Of a stretch of DNA of 64,000 bases, positions 10,117 through 19,491 are shown piece after piece. Both the position numbers and the translations under genes were made by a program. This DNA is from Methanococcoides methylutens. GTDB taxonomy: Archaea > Halobacteriota > Methanosarcinia > Methanosarcinales > Methanosarcinaceae. The stretch is from assembly GCF_000765475.1 (NCBI RefSeq), contig NZ_JRHO01000013.1, positions 1 through 64,000 on the forward strand, given 5' to 3'. The notes below the pieces were generated by a model. That model worked only from the letters and a program-made list of their open reading frames with translations. It had not been told where the DNA came from and ran no database searches. The stretch's first letter is position 1. Each line of letters begins with the position of its first letter.

Positions 10117-10647
10117 ATGAAACTAATTATTTTATCAGATACACATATCAAAGCCGGGCAGTCGCTACTGGAGTTGTTGCCGGGTGACTTGTTCACAATT
10201 ATGAAAAACAGTGATATCTTGATCCATGCAGGGGATTTTGAGACAATGGAATGTTACAATGAACTGGCAGGTCTGGGTGAACTTGTTGCAGTTCGCGGGG
10301 ACACCGATGTACCTGAATTGATGGAGCTTTTGCCTGAAAGGCAGGTCATTGAGGTTGAAGGTGTCAAAATAGGTGTCATTCACAAAGGACAGCTGACCTC
10401 TGATAACCCGGACGGTCTGCGCTATCTGGCAAAAGAGATGGGCGTGGATGTTCTGATCTTCGGGCATTTTCACCATCCGATCATCGAGGATTATGAGGTA
10501 CTTCTGCTCTCACCAGGCAGTGCGATCGTGCCTGGAGTTGCTGAACCCAGCGCCATAGAACTTGACATATTTGAGGGAAAGGTAAAGGGGAGTGTGATAA
10601 GGTGCGATGGGGATGTGTGTAGTTATTTTGAGTATGAAAGGAAGTGA
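10117..10647 (+). CDS. YfcE/MJ0936-type metallophosphoesterase
   Basis: 176 residues, standard for the small calcineurin-like phosphodiesterases. Metal ligands are visible as LSDTH at residues 6-10, HAGD near 37-40, GHFHHP near 116, and a late His in FGHFHH. The usual GNCD motif is written RGDTD here, so one ligand is Asp instead of Asn. Members hydrolyse phosphodiester model substrates; the cellular substrate is not known. It is convergent with the glucan cluster and has no evident functional link with it. Confidence 0.85.
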   Translation: MKLIILSDTHIKAGQSLLELLPGDLFTIMKNSDILIHAGDFETMECYNELAGLGELVAVRGDTDVPELMELLPERQVIEVEGVKIGVIHKGQLTSDNPDGLRYLAKEMGVDVLIFGHFHHPIIEDYEVLLLSPGSAIVPGVAEPSAIELDIFEGKVKGSVIRCDGDVCSYFEYERK

Positions 10648-10686
10648 GTTCAAAGTTCCTTATGTCTTTATTCCATACTTCCGGTG

Positions 10687-12669
10687 TTAATTTTGACAAT
10701 TCAGATCTTCAACATAGGCCCGCAGTATTTCGGCAACACTCCATGCCTGTGAGATACATCCACCGGGTCTGTGTGGCGAATCGCCATCAAATACCTCTGA
10801 GATCGTTCCTATTCCGGCCTCATCAAGATGAGCTTCAAAATTAATCAGCAATTGCCTGCAATATTCCCGGCCTAATGGAGACCTGTTGTTGACCTTTGCA
10901 TGTGCAGTAATAAATGGTCCGAGTAACCATGACCAGACAGTTCCGTTATGGTATGCACGGTCCCGGCAATCTCTATTTCCCCGGTATCTTCCATTGTAGC
11001 GGCTGTCCTTTGGTGATAAGGACCTCAGTCCATAGGGGGTTAATAGATCTTCCTTCACCTTTTCAACGATCATTATTTTCTTTTCATGATCAAGCATCGT
11101 GTAGGGAAGTGAGACTGCAAATATCTGGTTCGGTCTAACTGTTGCATCTTTAGTGACCGACATATCCTCATTTACAGAAACGCAGTCATAAAGGCACAGG
11201 TCCGTTTGATTCCAGAAAGTTTCAGTGAAGTTGCTCTTTGCCAGTTGAGCAATTTTCTGATACTTTTTTGTGTCTTCACCTAATATTTTCCCCAGCCGGA
11301 TAGCAGTACATAGAGCATTATACCACAAAGCGTTTATTTCGCATGCTTTTCCAGCCCTTGGTGTGATCTCCATGTCCCCGATCTTCACGTCCATCCAGGT
11401 AAGCTGACCCTCATGTTCAATGAGTCCGTCCTCATCCATACGAATTCCGTATAAGGTTCCTTCACTGTAATTCCGGATTATTGAAACAACAGTTTTCCAC
11501 ATTTCCCTGACAAAATCTACATCCTTAGTATAGGAATAATATCTTCCAAGTGAATGGATGAACCAAAGTGAAGCATCAACCGTATTATAATCCGGAGGGG
11601 AAATGCCGTCATCTGAAAAGCGGTTTGGTATAAGACCTGCTGAACAGTTCTCAGAAAAGGTCTTCAGGATCTCTTTTGCATCATTGAATCTTCCTGTTAC
11701 AAGAGTGAGTCCCGGAAGCGATATCATCGCATCTCTTCCCCAATCTGCAAACCAGTGATAACCTGCAATGATCGATCCTGAGCTGGTAGAACTGCGTTTA
11801 ACAATGAAAGAATCTGCAGCATTAACGAGCTTCTGTGTGAAGTCACCCTTTAAATTGGCATGATCATGCAAATTTTTTTGTCTTAGAAGCTCCCTTTGAT
11901 ATTCGGAATTAACAAATTCATCATCGATATCCTTACTTTTCAGGATGCTGTCCGAGGCAACAACATATAACTCACTCGAAGGCCCAGGAATTTGTTTTTC
12001 AAAATATCCTGGGTTATAGAGATCTTCCTGATAAGCTTCTCCTCTTTCACGCTCAACGTCATACTCGATATTATAGTTCCAGTATGGTTTGTGTCTGTAG
12101 TGCATATTGGACTGTATCTGGAGATCACAATCAGCAGTTCCAATCTGAATTTCGTTAGGATAAAATATTTTACTAAAATTGATGTGTCCTGCCTTCCCAA
12201 GATGGTGAAAGTCCCTGTTTGTCACAAGAGGCAATATCCGGAAAACGATGTCTTCATTATCAGGATTGAACAGTTTGTACTTTACAACCGTCGTGTTCTG
12301 TCCATAGATCATGAAAATGGTCTTTATGATTCTGATGTTCCTGATGCTGTACTCAAAGGTAGGTAACGGGGAAGCAGAAAAACGATCGAGATATTCGAAA
12401 CCCGATGGATACAGCGTATCGGGGTACCTGTGATTTGCAAGATGATATGTCTCATCACCAACTATTATCTCTTCATCAAGGGAGGAAAGCAGGACCCTTC
12501 GGTCAACCGGAGGATTTGCAGAAGCTATCAGAAGACCATGGTATTTTCTTGAATTTTCACCAATGACAGTGGATGATGCATATCCTCCAATTCCGTTCGT
12601 GATAAGCCATTCATGGGAAATGGTGGAAGCATGATCAAATTCAGCATTGTATGTTGCAGATGGGAACAT
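10687..12669 (-). CDS. Glycogen debranching enzyme (amylo-alpha-1,6-glucosidase, GH133 type)
   Basis: 660 residues, typical of the archaeal single-domain debranching family. The N-terminal domain carries EWLITNGIGGYASST and RKYHGLLIA; the catalytic (alpha/alpha)6 barrel contains AGYHWFADWGRDAMISLPGL, GLIPNRF, and TVDASLWF. It should remove alpha-1,6-branches from stored glucan in the cytoplasm (no signal peptide). It lies at the 3' end of a same-strand run of glucan genes reaching back to 21315, 46 bases after the glucoamylase gene, so cotranscription is likely. Confidence 0.9.
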   Translation of the reverse strand: MFPSATYNAEFDHASTISHEWLITNGIGGYASSTVIGENSRKYHGLLIASANPPVDRRVLLSSLDEEIIVGDETYHLANHRYPDTLYPSGFEYLDRFSASPLPTFEYSIRNIRIIKTIFMIYGQNTTVVKYKLFNPDNEDIVFRILPLVTNRDFHHLGKAGHINFSKIFYPNEIQIGTADCDLQIQSNMHYRHKPYWNYNIEYDVERERGEAYQEDLYNPGYFEKQIPGPSSELYVVASDSILKSKDIDDEFVNSEYQRELLRQKNLHDHANLKGDFTQKLVNAADSFIVKRSSTSSGSIIAGYHWFADWGRDAMISLPGLTLVTGRFNDAKEILKTFSENCSAGLIPNRFSDDGISPPDYNTVDASLWFIHSLGRYYSYTKDVDFVREMWKTVVSIIRNYSEGTLYGIRMDEDGLIEHEGQLTWMDVKIGDMEITPRAGKACEINALWYNALCTAIRLGKILGEDTKKYQKIAQLAKSNFTETFWNQTDLCLYDCVSVNEDMSVTKDATVRPNQIFAVSLPYTMLDHEKKIMIVEKVKEDLLTPYGLRSLSPKDSRYNGRYRGNRDCRDRAYHNGTVWSWLLGPFITAHAKVNNRSPLGREYCRQLLINFEAHLDEAGIGTISEVFDGDSPHRPGGCISQAWSVAEILRAYVEDLNCQN

Positions 12670-12715
12670 TCGAATTACACCTCGATATATTCACTTCGAA
12701 CTTAATCTGTCATTC

Positions 12716-14662
12716 TTATTTCAACTGGTCCAGAAGCAATGCATTTTCAATAAACAGTGCACAACTCCAGCCCAAAGGCCTGGCCCATGCAGCTTTTCCT
12801 GTATTCCTGTCCACCTGCTCGGATAGTAGGCCGGTACTCGTTGCACTCTTCATTGTCCATTTTATATATTCAAGTGCCTTCTTCACCAGCAGGTCATATT
12901 CATCATCCTTGTTCTCCATGGATATGGCAAGAGTGAGCAAGGCACGGGAAAGCCATAATGTTGTGACTACCCACGGGTTGCCACCGATATAATCATCATT
13001 TTCATAACGTTTGATCCCAAAATACCCGTTGACCGAAACCCTGAGGGAGCTTTCAATATGATCTATCATTGAGAGTATCATGGCTCTTTCATCAGGATCA
13101 TTCGGTGAAAGGAGACCAAAAGGAATGAAAGTCCCGATCATGCTCGAATCTATAGTTCTGTGGACATTGTTGTCAATAATCCCCCGGGAAAAATAGCCTT
13201 CATCAAGCCACAGCTTATCAATAGTCTCTTTCCTGACAAGGTCAGCCCTGTCAGACCATTTTTTAGAGAGCATGTGCTCATCAGCCTCTTCGGCCAGATG
13301 AGCAGCACCTTTTAGACCTGCATAGATAGCAGCATTTGTATAACTGAATATTCCTATCTCAGATTCCCACAGGCATCTGCAAGGATCATGGAGCCCCTGT
13401 TCTGTCCTTTTTATCAGATATTCTGCACCCTTCCGGACAGTTTCCCGGATGTTTCCCAGAAAATCATCCCTTTTAGTTCCTTCCAGTTCTCGATAATAGC
13501 GATCGATTGCATAAAGCGTTGAACCGGTCTCATCGATCTGGATAGTATCGTCAAAATTACCCCATGAGGGGGCTTCCTTTCCATCAAGCCAGTATCTCTG
13601 GAACCATGAACCATCAGGAAGCTGTGCTTTTTTGCACCAGCCAAAGAACTTTCCGGCATATTCGGGATAGTCGGCATTCATAAGGGCAAGAACAGATTCT
13701 GCTGCATCCCTGTTCCAGCAAAATCCATATCCACCACACATCTCAAAAGCAGGATCGAACTCAGGAGCAGCTACAATTGCCCCCCCCTCGGGATCGGTAA
13801 GTAATTTCAGAGAGAGTAATGAACGATCGTATAAGGCTTTGACCTTATTTTTGAATAGTGGATCATCATCAAGTGCTGATAACTCCAGAGATCTCTTTTT
13901 TGATAGCCAGCGAATGGAGTCATTTTCAGATCCGTGAATTATGTCATCAGAGGACTGCTTCCGAACATCAGCCATCAGGTCGTATATCAACTGCCTTTCC
14001 GAAGCGATGCCGATTAAAACTGTGATCGTGACCGTTTCACCAGATTGAAGGTCAAGGTCCCAGCCTATGGAACTGTCCATGTCACCTATATCTTCCAAAT
14101 TTTGCTGAAGCTGGCCATCTTCCATATCATTTCTGGCACTTGCGACCCAGCCTTCTTCCTGTATCTTACCGACCTGCCAATCTTCAAATCCCGGATTACT
14201 TACCAGGCCAATGTAGAAGTTCTGCATGTATTGAACAAGCAGACCGTTGTTCACATCACAAAAAGCAGAGTTCATTCTATGGGTTCCCCCTGCCTGGAAA
14301 TTAGAATAATAATAAAATTTGCCTTCAAAATGTTCTTTTGAAGTGATCTCATACTTCCTTACAAGAACCGGACTGGATCGATGCACAAGATCATGAATTG
14401 ATACTTCGATACCGGAAAAATGAGAAAGGTGTGTCCTTATCACGTTTGTGTCATCTGATGGTGCCTGTTTTACATTCCATTCAGGAGAATCCAGCCATAG
14501 TAATTTTCCACCTTTGTAAATGCAAGCTTTGGACTCTCCAACGTGTTGTGCCCAATCTCTGCGGGGATAAAAAAATCCCCGTAGATCGCCCTTTTCACCC
14601 AGTGACACAAGCAATTTATCATTGCCAAGTATTGCATTTGGATGCCGGATCAGATATTTCAC
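12716..14662 (-). CDS. Glucoamylase-type glycoside hydrolase (GH15)
   Basis: 648 residues. The N-terminal beta-sandwich domain is followed by a GH15 (alpha/alpha)6 barrel with GYGFCWNRDAA, the DGSWFQRYWLDG segment, IQIDETG, and LWESEIGIFSYTNA, which holds the expected general acid glutamate; a second Glu is expected in the LSEQVDRNTGKA region near the C-terminus. It should release glucose from alpha-1,4-glucan ends. No signal peptide, so it works on internal glycogen. Neighbours are the debranching enzyme downstream and a GH57 enzyme upstream, all on one strand. Confidence 0.9.
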   Translation of the reverse strand: MKYLIRHPNAILGNDKLLVSLGEKGDLRGFFYPRRDWAQHVGESKACIYKGGKLLWLDSPEWNVKQAPSDDTNVIRTHLSHFSGIEVSIHDLVHRSSPVLVRKYEITSKEHFEGKFYYYSNFQAGGTHRMNSAFCDVNNGLLVQYMQNFYIGLVSNPGFEDWQVGKIQEEGWVASARNDMEDGQLQQNLEDIGDMDSSIGWDLDLQSGETVTITVLIGIASERQLIYDLMADVRKQSSDDIIHGSENDSIRWLSKKRSLELSALDDDPLFKNKVKALYDRSLLSLKLLTDPEGGAIVAAPEFDPAFEMCGGYGFCWNRDAAESVLALMNADYPEYAGKFFGWCKKAQLPDGSWFQRYWLDGKEAPSWGNFDDTIQIDETGSTLYAIDRYYRELEGTKRDDFLGNIRETVRKGAEYLIKRTEQGLHDPCRCLWESEIGIFSYTNAAIYAGLKGAAHLAEEADEHMLSKKWSDRADLVRKETIDKLWLDEGYFSRGIIDNNVHRTIDSSMIGTFIPFGLLSPNDPDERAMILSMIDHIESSLRVSVNGYFGIKRYENDDYIGGNPWVVTTLWLSRALLTLAISMENKDDEYDLLVKKALEYIKWTMKSATSTGLLSEQVDRNTGKAAWARPLGWSCALFIENALLLDQLK

Positions 14663-14750
14663 CCCACACTAAGGACTGTTGTCAGGTTATTTATTAGTTC
14701 GTCTATCAATCCAATTGTTCGTCAATTGATATGTTCATCCGCACATTCGA

Positions 14751-15950
14751 TCATGCATCCATTTCTGCCAGTTTCCTGAAAACACAGGATTTGAAATCCA
14801 ATAATACTGCAATGAAATTTATTGCTGCATCATAAGGTGATGTATGGATACTGAAATACGAATGGACATCTCCATCACCTAACCATTTTGTGCTCATGTA
14901 GTAATAGTGGTCGGATGTCAGAAGATGTTTCCATATATTGATAAGTTCGGGGTCTTTCGTTTTTTTCACGTAAGGTCCAAGCCGCTTTGCCTCTTCGAAG
15001 CATCTGCGTTGCATATCGTTACCAAGCCATGCACTTGTATCTCTCTCCATATCTGCCCATGAGATCGTGTTAAAGTCCCCAACATCGATCTCATCTACAG
15101 GATCATATTTCTCAATGACCTCTGAAGGAGTATTGAACTCAATACCTTTGCTAAGAACCTCATTCGGCAAAGCCCGGAGGAAATCAAAGATACCTGAATC
15201 AGCCCATTGATGTTCACCAAAGGTCTCGTAATCCATGAAGATATTAAGGCAATCTCCTTGTTCCTTAGATGCCCAGCATGCCCATTTGTCAGCAGTTAAT
15301 GGATACTCTTCCCACCATTTTGCGGAGAAACGATATCCGATATCATCACTCATCTTATAGTTCCTCATAAGAACGGCGATGTCACAGTCCTTTGCCTTGT
15401 AGACATGATTGGGAGAACGGGATTCAAGTAGCTGGTCAACACCTTCTGTAAGGATGGCTTTGTAACCCAGAGATGAGACGGTCTCTGCAACACTATTGTT
15501 GTACAGAAGTTCCGTATTTCTGAAGATCTGTGGTTTTACACCCATTAGGTCTGAAGTAAGGTCATGGTGGGCCTTTATCTCTTCCCTGAATTCATCCTTG
15601 CTATCGAAAAGACCTGCAAGTGAATGATAATTTGTCTCATCAAGGAATTCCACACACTTTGAATCAGCAAGCTGCCTGAAAATTTCAAGGACATCAGGAT
15701 TCCATTTTTCACACTGGCTCAGAAGAGTTCCGGTTATTGAGACACTGAACTTGAAGTCGCCTTCATGCTGGTCAACGAGTTCTGCCAGGAGAGTTGTAGC
15801 TGGAAGGTAACACTTGCTGGCAACCTTCTCAAAGATGCTCCTGTTTATTGCAACATCAAAATATCTTTCAAATCCTTTAGAGTCATCCGGCCAGAACCAC
15901 TTTAAACGATATGGCTGGTGGAGCTGGAAGTACATACACACAGATCTCAT
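14751..15950 (-). CDS. GH57 alpha-amylase-type enzyme
   Basis: 399 residues, intracellular. Conserved GH57 regions are visible: HQPYR at residues 10-14, YHSLAGL, FRNTELLYNN with the probable nucleophile Glu, and MDYETFGEHQW with the acid/base Asp. These support an active alpha-1,4-glucan hydrolase or transferase. The start overlaps the end of the upstream GH57 paralogue by four bases (15947-15950), indicating translational coupling. GH57 members include amylases, branching enzymes and 4-alpha-glucanotransferases; the short length fits alpha-amylase types better than branching enzymes. Confidence 0.88.
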   Translation of the reverse strand: MRSVCMYFQLHQPYRLKWFWPDDSKGFERYFDVAINRSIFEKVASKCYLPATTLLAELVDQHEGDFKFSVSITGTLLSQCEKWNPDVLEIFRQLADSKCVEFLDETNYHSLAGLFDSKDEFREEIKAHHDLTSDLMGVKPQIFRNTELLYNNSVAETVSSLGYKAILTEGVDQLLESRSPNHVYKAKDCDIAVLMRNYKMSDDIGYRFSAKWWEEYPLTADKWACWASKEQGDCLNIFMDYETFGEHQWADSGIFDFLRALPNEVLSKGIEFNTPSEVIEKYDPVDEIDVGDFNTISWADMERDTSAWLGNDMQRRCFEEAKRLGPYVKKTKDPELINIWKHLLTSDHYYYMSTKWLGDGDVHSYFSIHTSPYDAAINFIAVLLDFKSCVFRKLAEMDA

Positions 15951-17077
15951 ACTTTCACCTCCAGTATTGCACGCTTAAAGTCCGAGATCGCGGAGAATAT
16001 ATTGACAGCCTTTTCATAGCCATGATTATTGTTTTCAGACCCCATCTCCAGTAAGATCTCACTTTGCTGCAAGTATCGATAGATACAATTTAATTTATCA
16101 TATTCCGGAGCACCCTTTATGGACTCCATGATCTTTCCGATCTCGATCAGTTCATGCAGGTACAGATGCTGGGGATGATTTCCCATCAGATTATGCATTC
16201 CATAACGGGAGGTTGACCTGTTCATGATAGAAGGAAGTTCTTTTGGCTTGAATTTCTTCAAAGCTTCTTCAGGTGTTACCATGGAAATTCCATATTTCTC
16301 GAAACTTGCCGGAAGATCGATCAGGAACTGGAGTATATCGCTCCTGCTTTGCTGATGGGCAAGCATAGAACTATATTTGAAATGCAATGTCGTGATATCT
16401 CCTTCCATATTAGCTATCCAGGAAGCAAATTTATCGGCTATCAAAGGATAACCTATCCATTTCTGGTCTGAGAAGCGCGATTCGATATCTTCGCTAAGGG
16501 AGATATGACGCAATAGCGTTGGTATTTGATCGCCATAAATGTGTTTTGGATCACTTCCATATAAGAGATTCTCCGAACCTTCTGAAATTAGACACTTAAA
16601 CTTCATTTCCTTAAGGATAGTACTGAGTTCTTTTGTAAGTATCAGTTCCGAATTTATGAAGGTCAGGGGATTAATATTGAAGATATCTTTGATCTTGTTC
16701 CGATGCATTGAAACCTGTTCTTTAAATTCTTTATTATCAGGGAAAAGGGATGACACTGAATGGTAATAGGGTGAAGCTGAAAAACTGGCACCCCTGTCCT
16801 TTAACTCCTGAAATGATCCTATTAAAGCAGGATTCCATTTACATTGATCTAAAAATATTCCGGATATATCAAACGTATACTTTGCACCATTATCGATGGA
16901 ATCCAGCAAAGCTTCATTCATACTAATTATTTGTGGGATATTTTTTTCTAAAGTAGAGTATATATGCGGCTGATCAAAATATGTTTCAAACTCCGGAGAA
17001 TGATATCCCTCAGATGGCCAGTACCATTTTAATACACACGGAAGATGTACTTCCGAACAGATGCAAACTGACTGCAT
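15947..17077 (-). CDS. GH57 paralogue lacking catalytic residues
   Basis: 376 residues aligning along its length with the downstream GH57 enzyme (same start CxxxxxHxPxxLKWxWP, same YHSxxxLF and RFSxxxWxxYPL segments). Active-site motifs are eroded: HQPYR is HLPCV, and DYETFGEHQ is KYSSMLAHQ, losing the acid/base Asp. FINSELIL keeps the nucleophile-position Glu. The frame is intact over the whole length and coupled to the active gene by a four-base overlap, so it is not a simple pseudogene. A regulatory or binding partner role for the active enzyme is an inference. Confidence 0.8.
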   Translation of the reverse strand: MQSVCICSEVHLPCVLKWYWPSEGYHSPEFETYFDQPHIYSTLEKNIPQIISMNEALLDSIDNGAKYTFDISGIFLDQCKWNPALIGSFQELKDRGASFSASPYYHSVSSLFPDNKEFKEQVSMHRNKIKDIFNINPLTFINSELILTKELSTILKEMKFKCLISEGSENLLYGSDPKHIYGDQIPTLLRHISLSEDIESRFSDQKWIGYPLIADKFASWIANMEGDITTLHFKYSSMLAHQQSRSDILQFLIDLPASFEKYGISMVTPEEALKKFKPKELPSIMNRSTSRYGMHNLMGNHPQHLYLHELIEIGKIMESIKGAPEYDKLNCIYRYLQQSEILLEMGSENNNHGYEKAVNIFSAISDFKRAILEVKV

Positions 17078-17139
17078 TCAAAAGCCTCGTATTTTATTAT
17101 ATTTTCAAGACATTAGTTATTTACTAATGCTATTGCAAT

Positions 17140-18309
17140 TTAATTTTTGAGAGCATCAAGGTACGCTTCACTTGTTTGTTCTGCGATCTTGTGCCAGTTG
17201 TATTTAGTGTCGATAAGTTCTTTACCGGCTTGTCTCATGCTGCCATTGGAGAGATCATCAAGCACGTGCTTTAAACCCCATGCAATAGAATCCGGGTTTT
17301 TGTAGACAAGGATACCATCGACAAAATTATTGATTATCTGAACGGCATCTGTTGCAACGATGGTCCTTTCAGCATCCCAGCCTTCAAGAACAACTATGCC
17401 AAAAGGCTCGTTCCTGCTTGGGATACAGAGAATATCGCATGCATTGTACCAGTCCCTGGCTGTTTCATCATCCGCATACCCCAGGAAATGACAACGATCT
17501 GAAACATTTTCTGCATTTACGAGATGTTCACAGTGAGGGCGCATTTCACCTTCACCAATGAAAACAAACTGAGTATCCCATCGGTGATTCAATACTTCAG
17601 GGATCGCTTCAGCAAGGATATCCGGACCTTTTTGGTAGCTCATACGTCCTATGAACAGAACAACCGGTGCAAGAGGATGGATGCCAAATCTTTCTTTTAC
17701 TTCACCGGGGTCAACGTCCTTTTTCATTTTGCCATGGAAGATCCCGTTTGGAATGATGGAGATCTTCTCATCAGGTATCTGGTATAAGAACTTGATCTCA
17801 TCTGTAAGTTGTTGTGAAGTGGATATGACCTTTATGGATTCATAGCCAGCTTTCCATTCCCGGTGTGATATTTCCTTTGCTTCCCACCAATCCCCATGGA
17901 CATTACCGTTTCTTCCCCATTCGGTACTGTGATATGTGAACATAAAAGGGATTCCAAATTCATATTTGATCCTTGAGACCACATTGAAGGGATGCCAGTC
18001 ATGGGCATGCAATATATCGAACTTTCCATATTCCTTCGTGACATCAAGGAATCTCGAGTACATTGAATCGCACATACTGTCCATTTGCTGGACAATGCCT
18101 CCGTCAAGAGAATGGTATACACGATGGTAGTGAACCCCATTTACTTTCTCATATGGTTCAAGTTCATGATTTCTTGTAAATATATGAACCGAATGTCCCT
18201 TCTCAGCAAGAGCTTCTGCAAGTTCGGAAACATGCGGTGCTATACCGCCTACTTTGACCGAGTGTAAACTTTCCCAGGAAAACATCCCGATGTTTAAATT
18301 TTTCCCCAT
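17140..18309 (-). CDS. GT-B glycosyltransferase (GT4/GT5 type)
   Basis: 389 residues. N-terminal GGIAPHVSELAEALAEKGH is the nucleotide-sugar-enzyme glycine loop of GT-B glycosyltransferases; LHAHDWH follows. The C-terminal half has FIGRMSYQKGPD and the donor-binding E-x7-E in NEPFGIVVLEG. Placement inside a glucan cluster suggests it elongates or primes alpha-glucan, like GT5 starch synthases or GT4 maltose-forming enzymes; donor and acceptor are not fixed by sequence. No signal peptide or membrane segment. Confidence 0.85.
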   Translation of the reverse strand: MGKNLNIGMFSWESLHSVKVGGIAPHVSELAEALAEKGHSVHIFTRNHELEPYEKVNGVHYHRVYHSLDGGIVQQMDSMCDSMYSRFLDVTKEYGKFDILHAHDWHPFNVVSRIKYEFGIPFMFTYHSTEWGRNGNVHGDWWEAKEISHREWKAGYESIKVISTSQQLTDEIKFLYQIPDEKISIIPNGIFHGKMKKDVDPGEVKERFGIHPLAPVVLFIGRMSYQKGPDILAEAIPEVLNHRWDTQFVFIGEGEMRPHCEHLVNAENVSDRCHFLGYADDETARDWYNACDILCIPSRNEPFGIVVLEGWDAERTIVATDAVQIINNFVDGILVYKNPDSIAWGLKHVLDDLSNGSMRQAGKELIDTKYNWHKIAEQTSEAYLDALKN

Positions 18310-18383
18310 ATTCTAACCCTAAATATTTTATATATGTCTGTAAATATGTCTATGTATATTTAATATTATCATCTACAGTAGCT

Positions 18384-19358
18384 TCAAAATTTACCCTGAA
18401 GATAATTAACAGCCGTTTCCGGCGGCATTGTATTGATGAATACCTCGGTATTCTTCTCAAATCCTGCTTTCTTAGTTGTAACCGGCTCGATCTTTAAGTT
18501 AAAGTGATATTCAGTTTCATCCCTTAGCTGATAGAACATGTAGTTGTAAGGTATCTCTCCAATATTGTCCCATAGGCCAGATAGAGCATAATGAATTGCT
18601 TTTCCAAGAGAGTTCAACTGGTCCTGGTTGAAACATGAGATGTGATTTGTATGTACCCTAGGCAGAACCCACATCTCATACGGAACTTTTGAGCAATAAG
18701 GCGCAATAACCAGAAAATGATCATTTTCATATAAGAGTCTCTCACTTTTACTTTCTTTCTCTATAATATCACAATAAGGACATCCTGAATATGAATCGAT
18801 GGCCTTCATTTCTTCCATTAAAGCCGGAGGTTTGATCGGCATTGCTATTAACTGGGAATGTGTATGTTCCAGAGATGCACCTGCCTTTTCTCCCCAATTC
18901 TTGAAAAGTGAAACATATTCTATCTTGTCCATGGATTCATAGTGAACTACACGGTCCTGATAGACCTTCATAAGTAATGCCATCTTTTCTTCGGAAAGAT
19001 CAGGTATCACATTCTCATGCAAAGGCGTTTCGACTATAACCTCATGGAAACCATAGCCTGGAACCACCTCGAGATCTGAATGAACTTCACTGGCATCCGG
19101 GGAAAGTGCAGGATAAAGATTTGGTATGCAACGCACATCCCATCCTGTTATCCTTGAACCTTCGGAATCCTTCAGGATGCTACCATTTTTATAAACAGCA
19201 GTTGCAAGTGGTGTTTTATCTTCTTCACCAGCACAAAAAACACATTTGTTGGACGCCCCTTCTTTCTTTTCTGCTTTGAAGACCGATGGTCTCTTGCTTC
19301 TTCCTGGTGCAATTATGCAATATTCATTCCGAAAATAATGTTTACGTATCTCTGACAT
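18384..19358 (-). CDS. galT: Galactose-1-phosphate uridylyltransferase (HIT superfamily)
   Basis: 324 residues. Two zinc-site Cys pairs (KCVFCAGEE near residue 37 and GCPYCDII near residue 194) and the HIT motif EHTHSQLIA near residue 165, whose His-x-His-x-Gln is the catalytic signature, identify the GalT family. It transfers UMP (or another NMP) between UDP-glucose and hexose 1-phosphate. In methanogens the physiological role may be nucleotide-sugar supply rather than galactose catabolism; its position before a glycogen synthase fits the supply of UDP- or ADP-glucose, which is inference. Confidence 0.87.
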   Translation of the reverse strand: MSEIRKHYFRNEYCIIAPGRSKRPSVFKAEKKEGASNKCVFCAGEEDKTPLATAVYKNGSILKDSEGSRITGWDVRCIPNLYPALSPDASEVHSDLEVVPGYGFHEVIVETPLHENVIPDLSEEKMALLMKVYQDRVVHYESMDKIEYVSLFKNWGEKAGASLEHTHSQLIAMPIKPPALMEEMKAIDSYSGCPYCDIIEKESKSERLLYENDHFLVIAPYCSKVPYEMWVLPRVHTNHISCFNQDQLNSLGKAIHYALSGLWDNIGEIPYNYMFYQLRDETEYHFNLKIEPVTTKKAGFEKNTEVFINTMPPETAVNYLQGKF

Positions 19359-19491
19359 TTACCCAACATCCCCAATATAATATTCCAGGTTTATCCTTCC
19401 TGGTATCTTTCAAGTTAGATCTTAATTAAATTTCCAAGCTCAGTCCTGAATGAAGATCATACAGTTGTTCACATAAGGCAATTTATATCCA

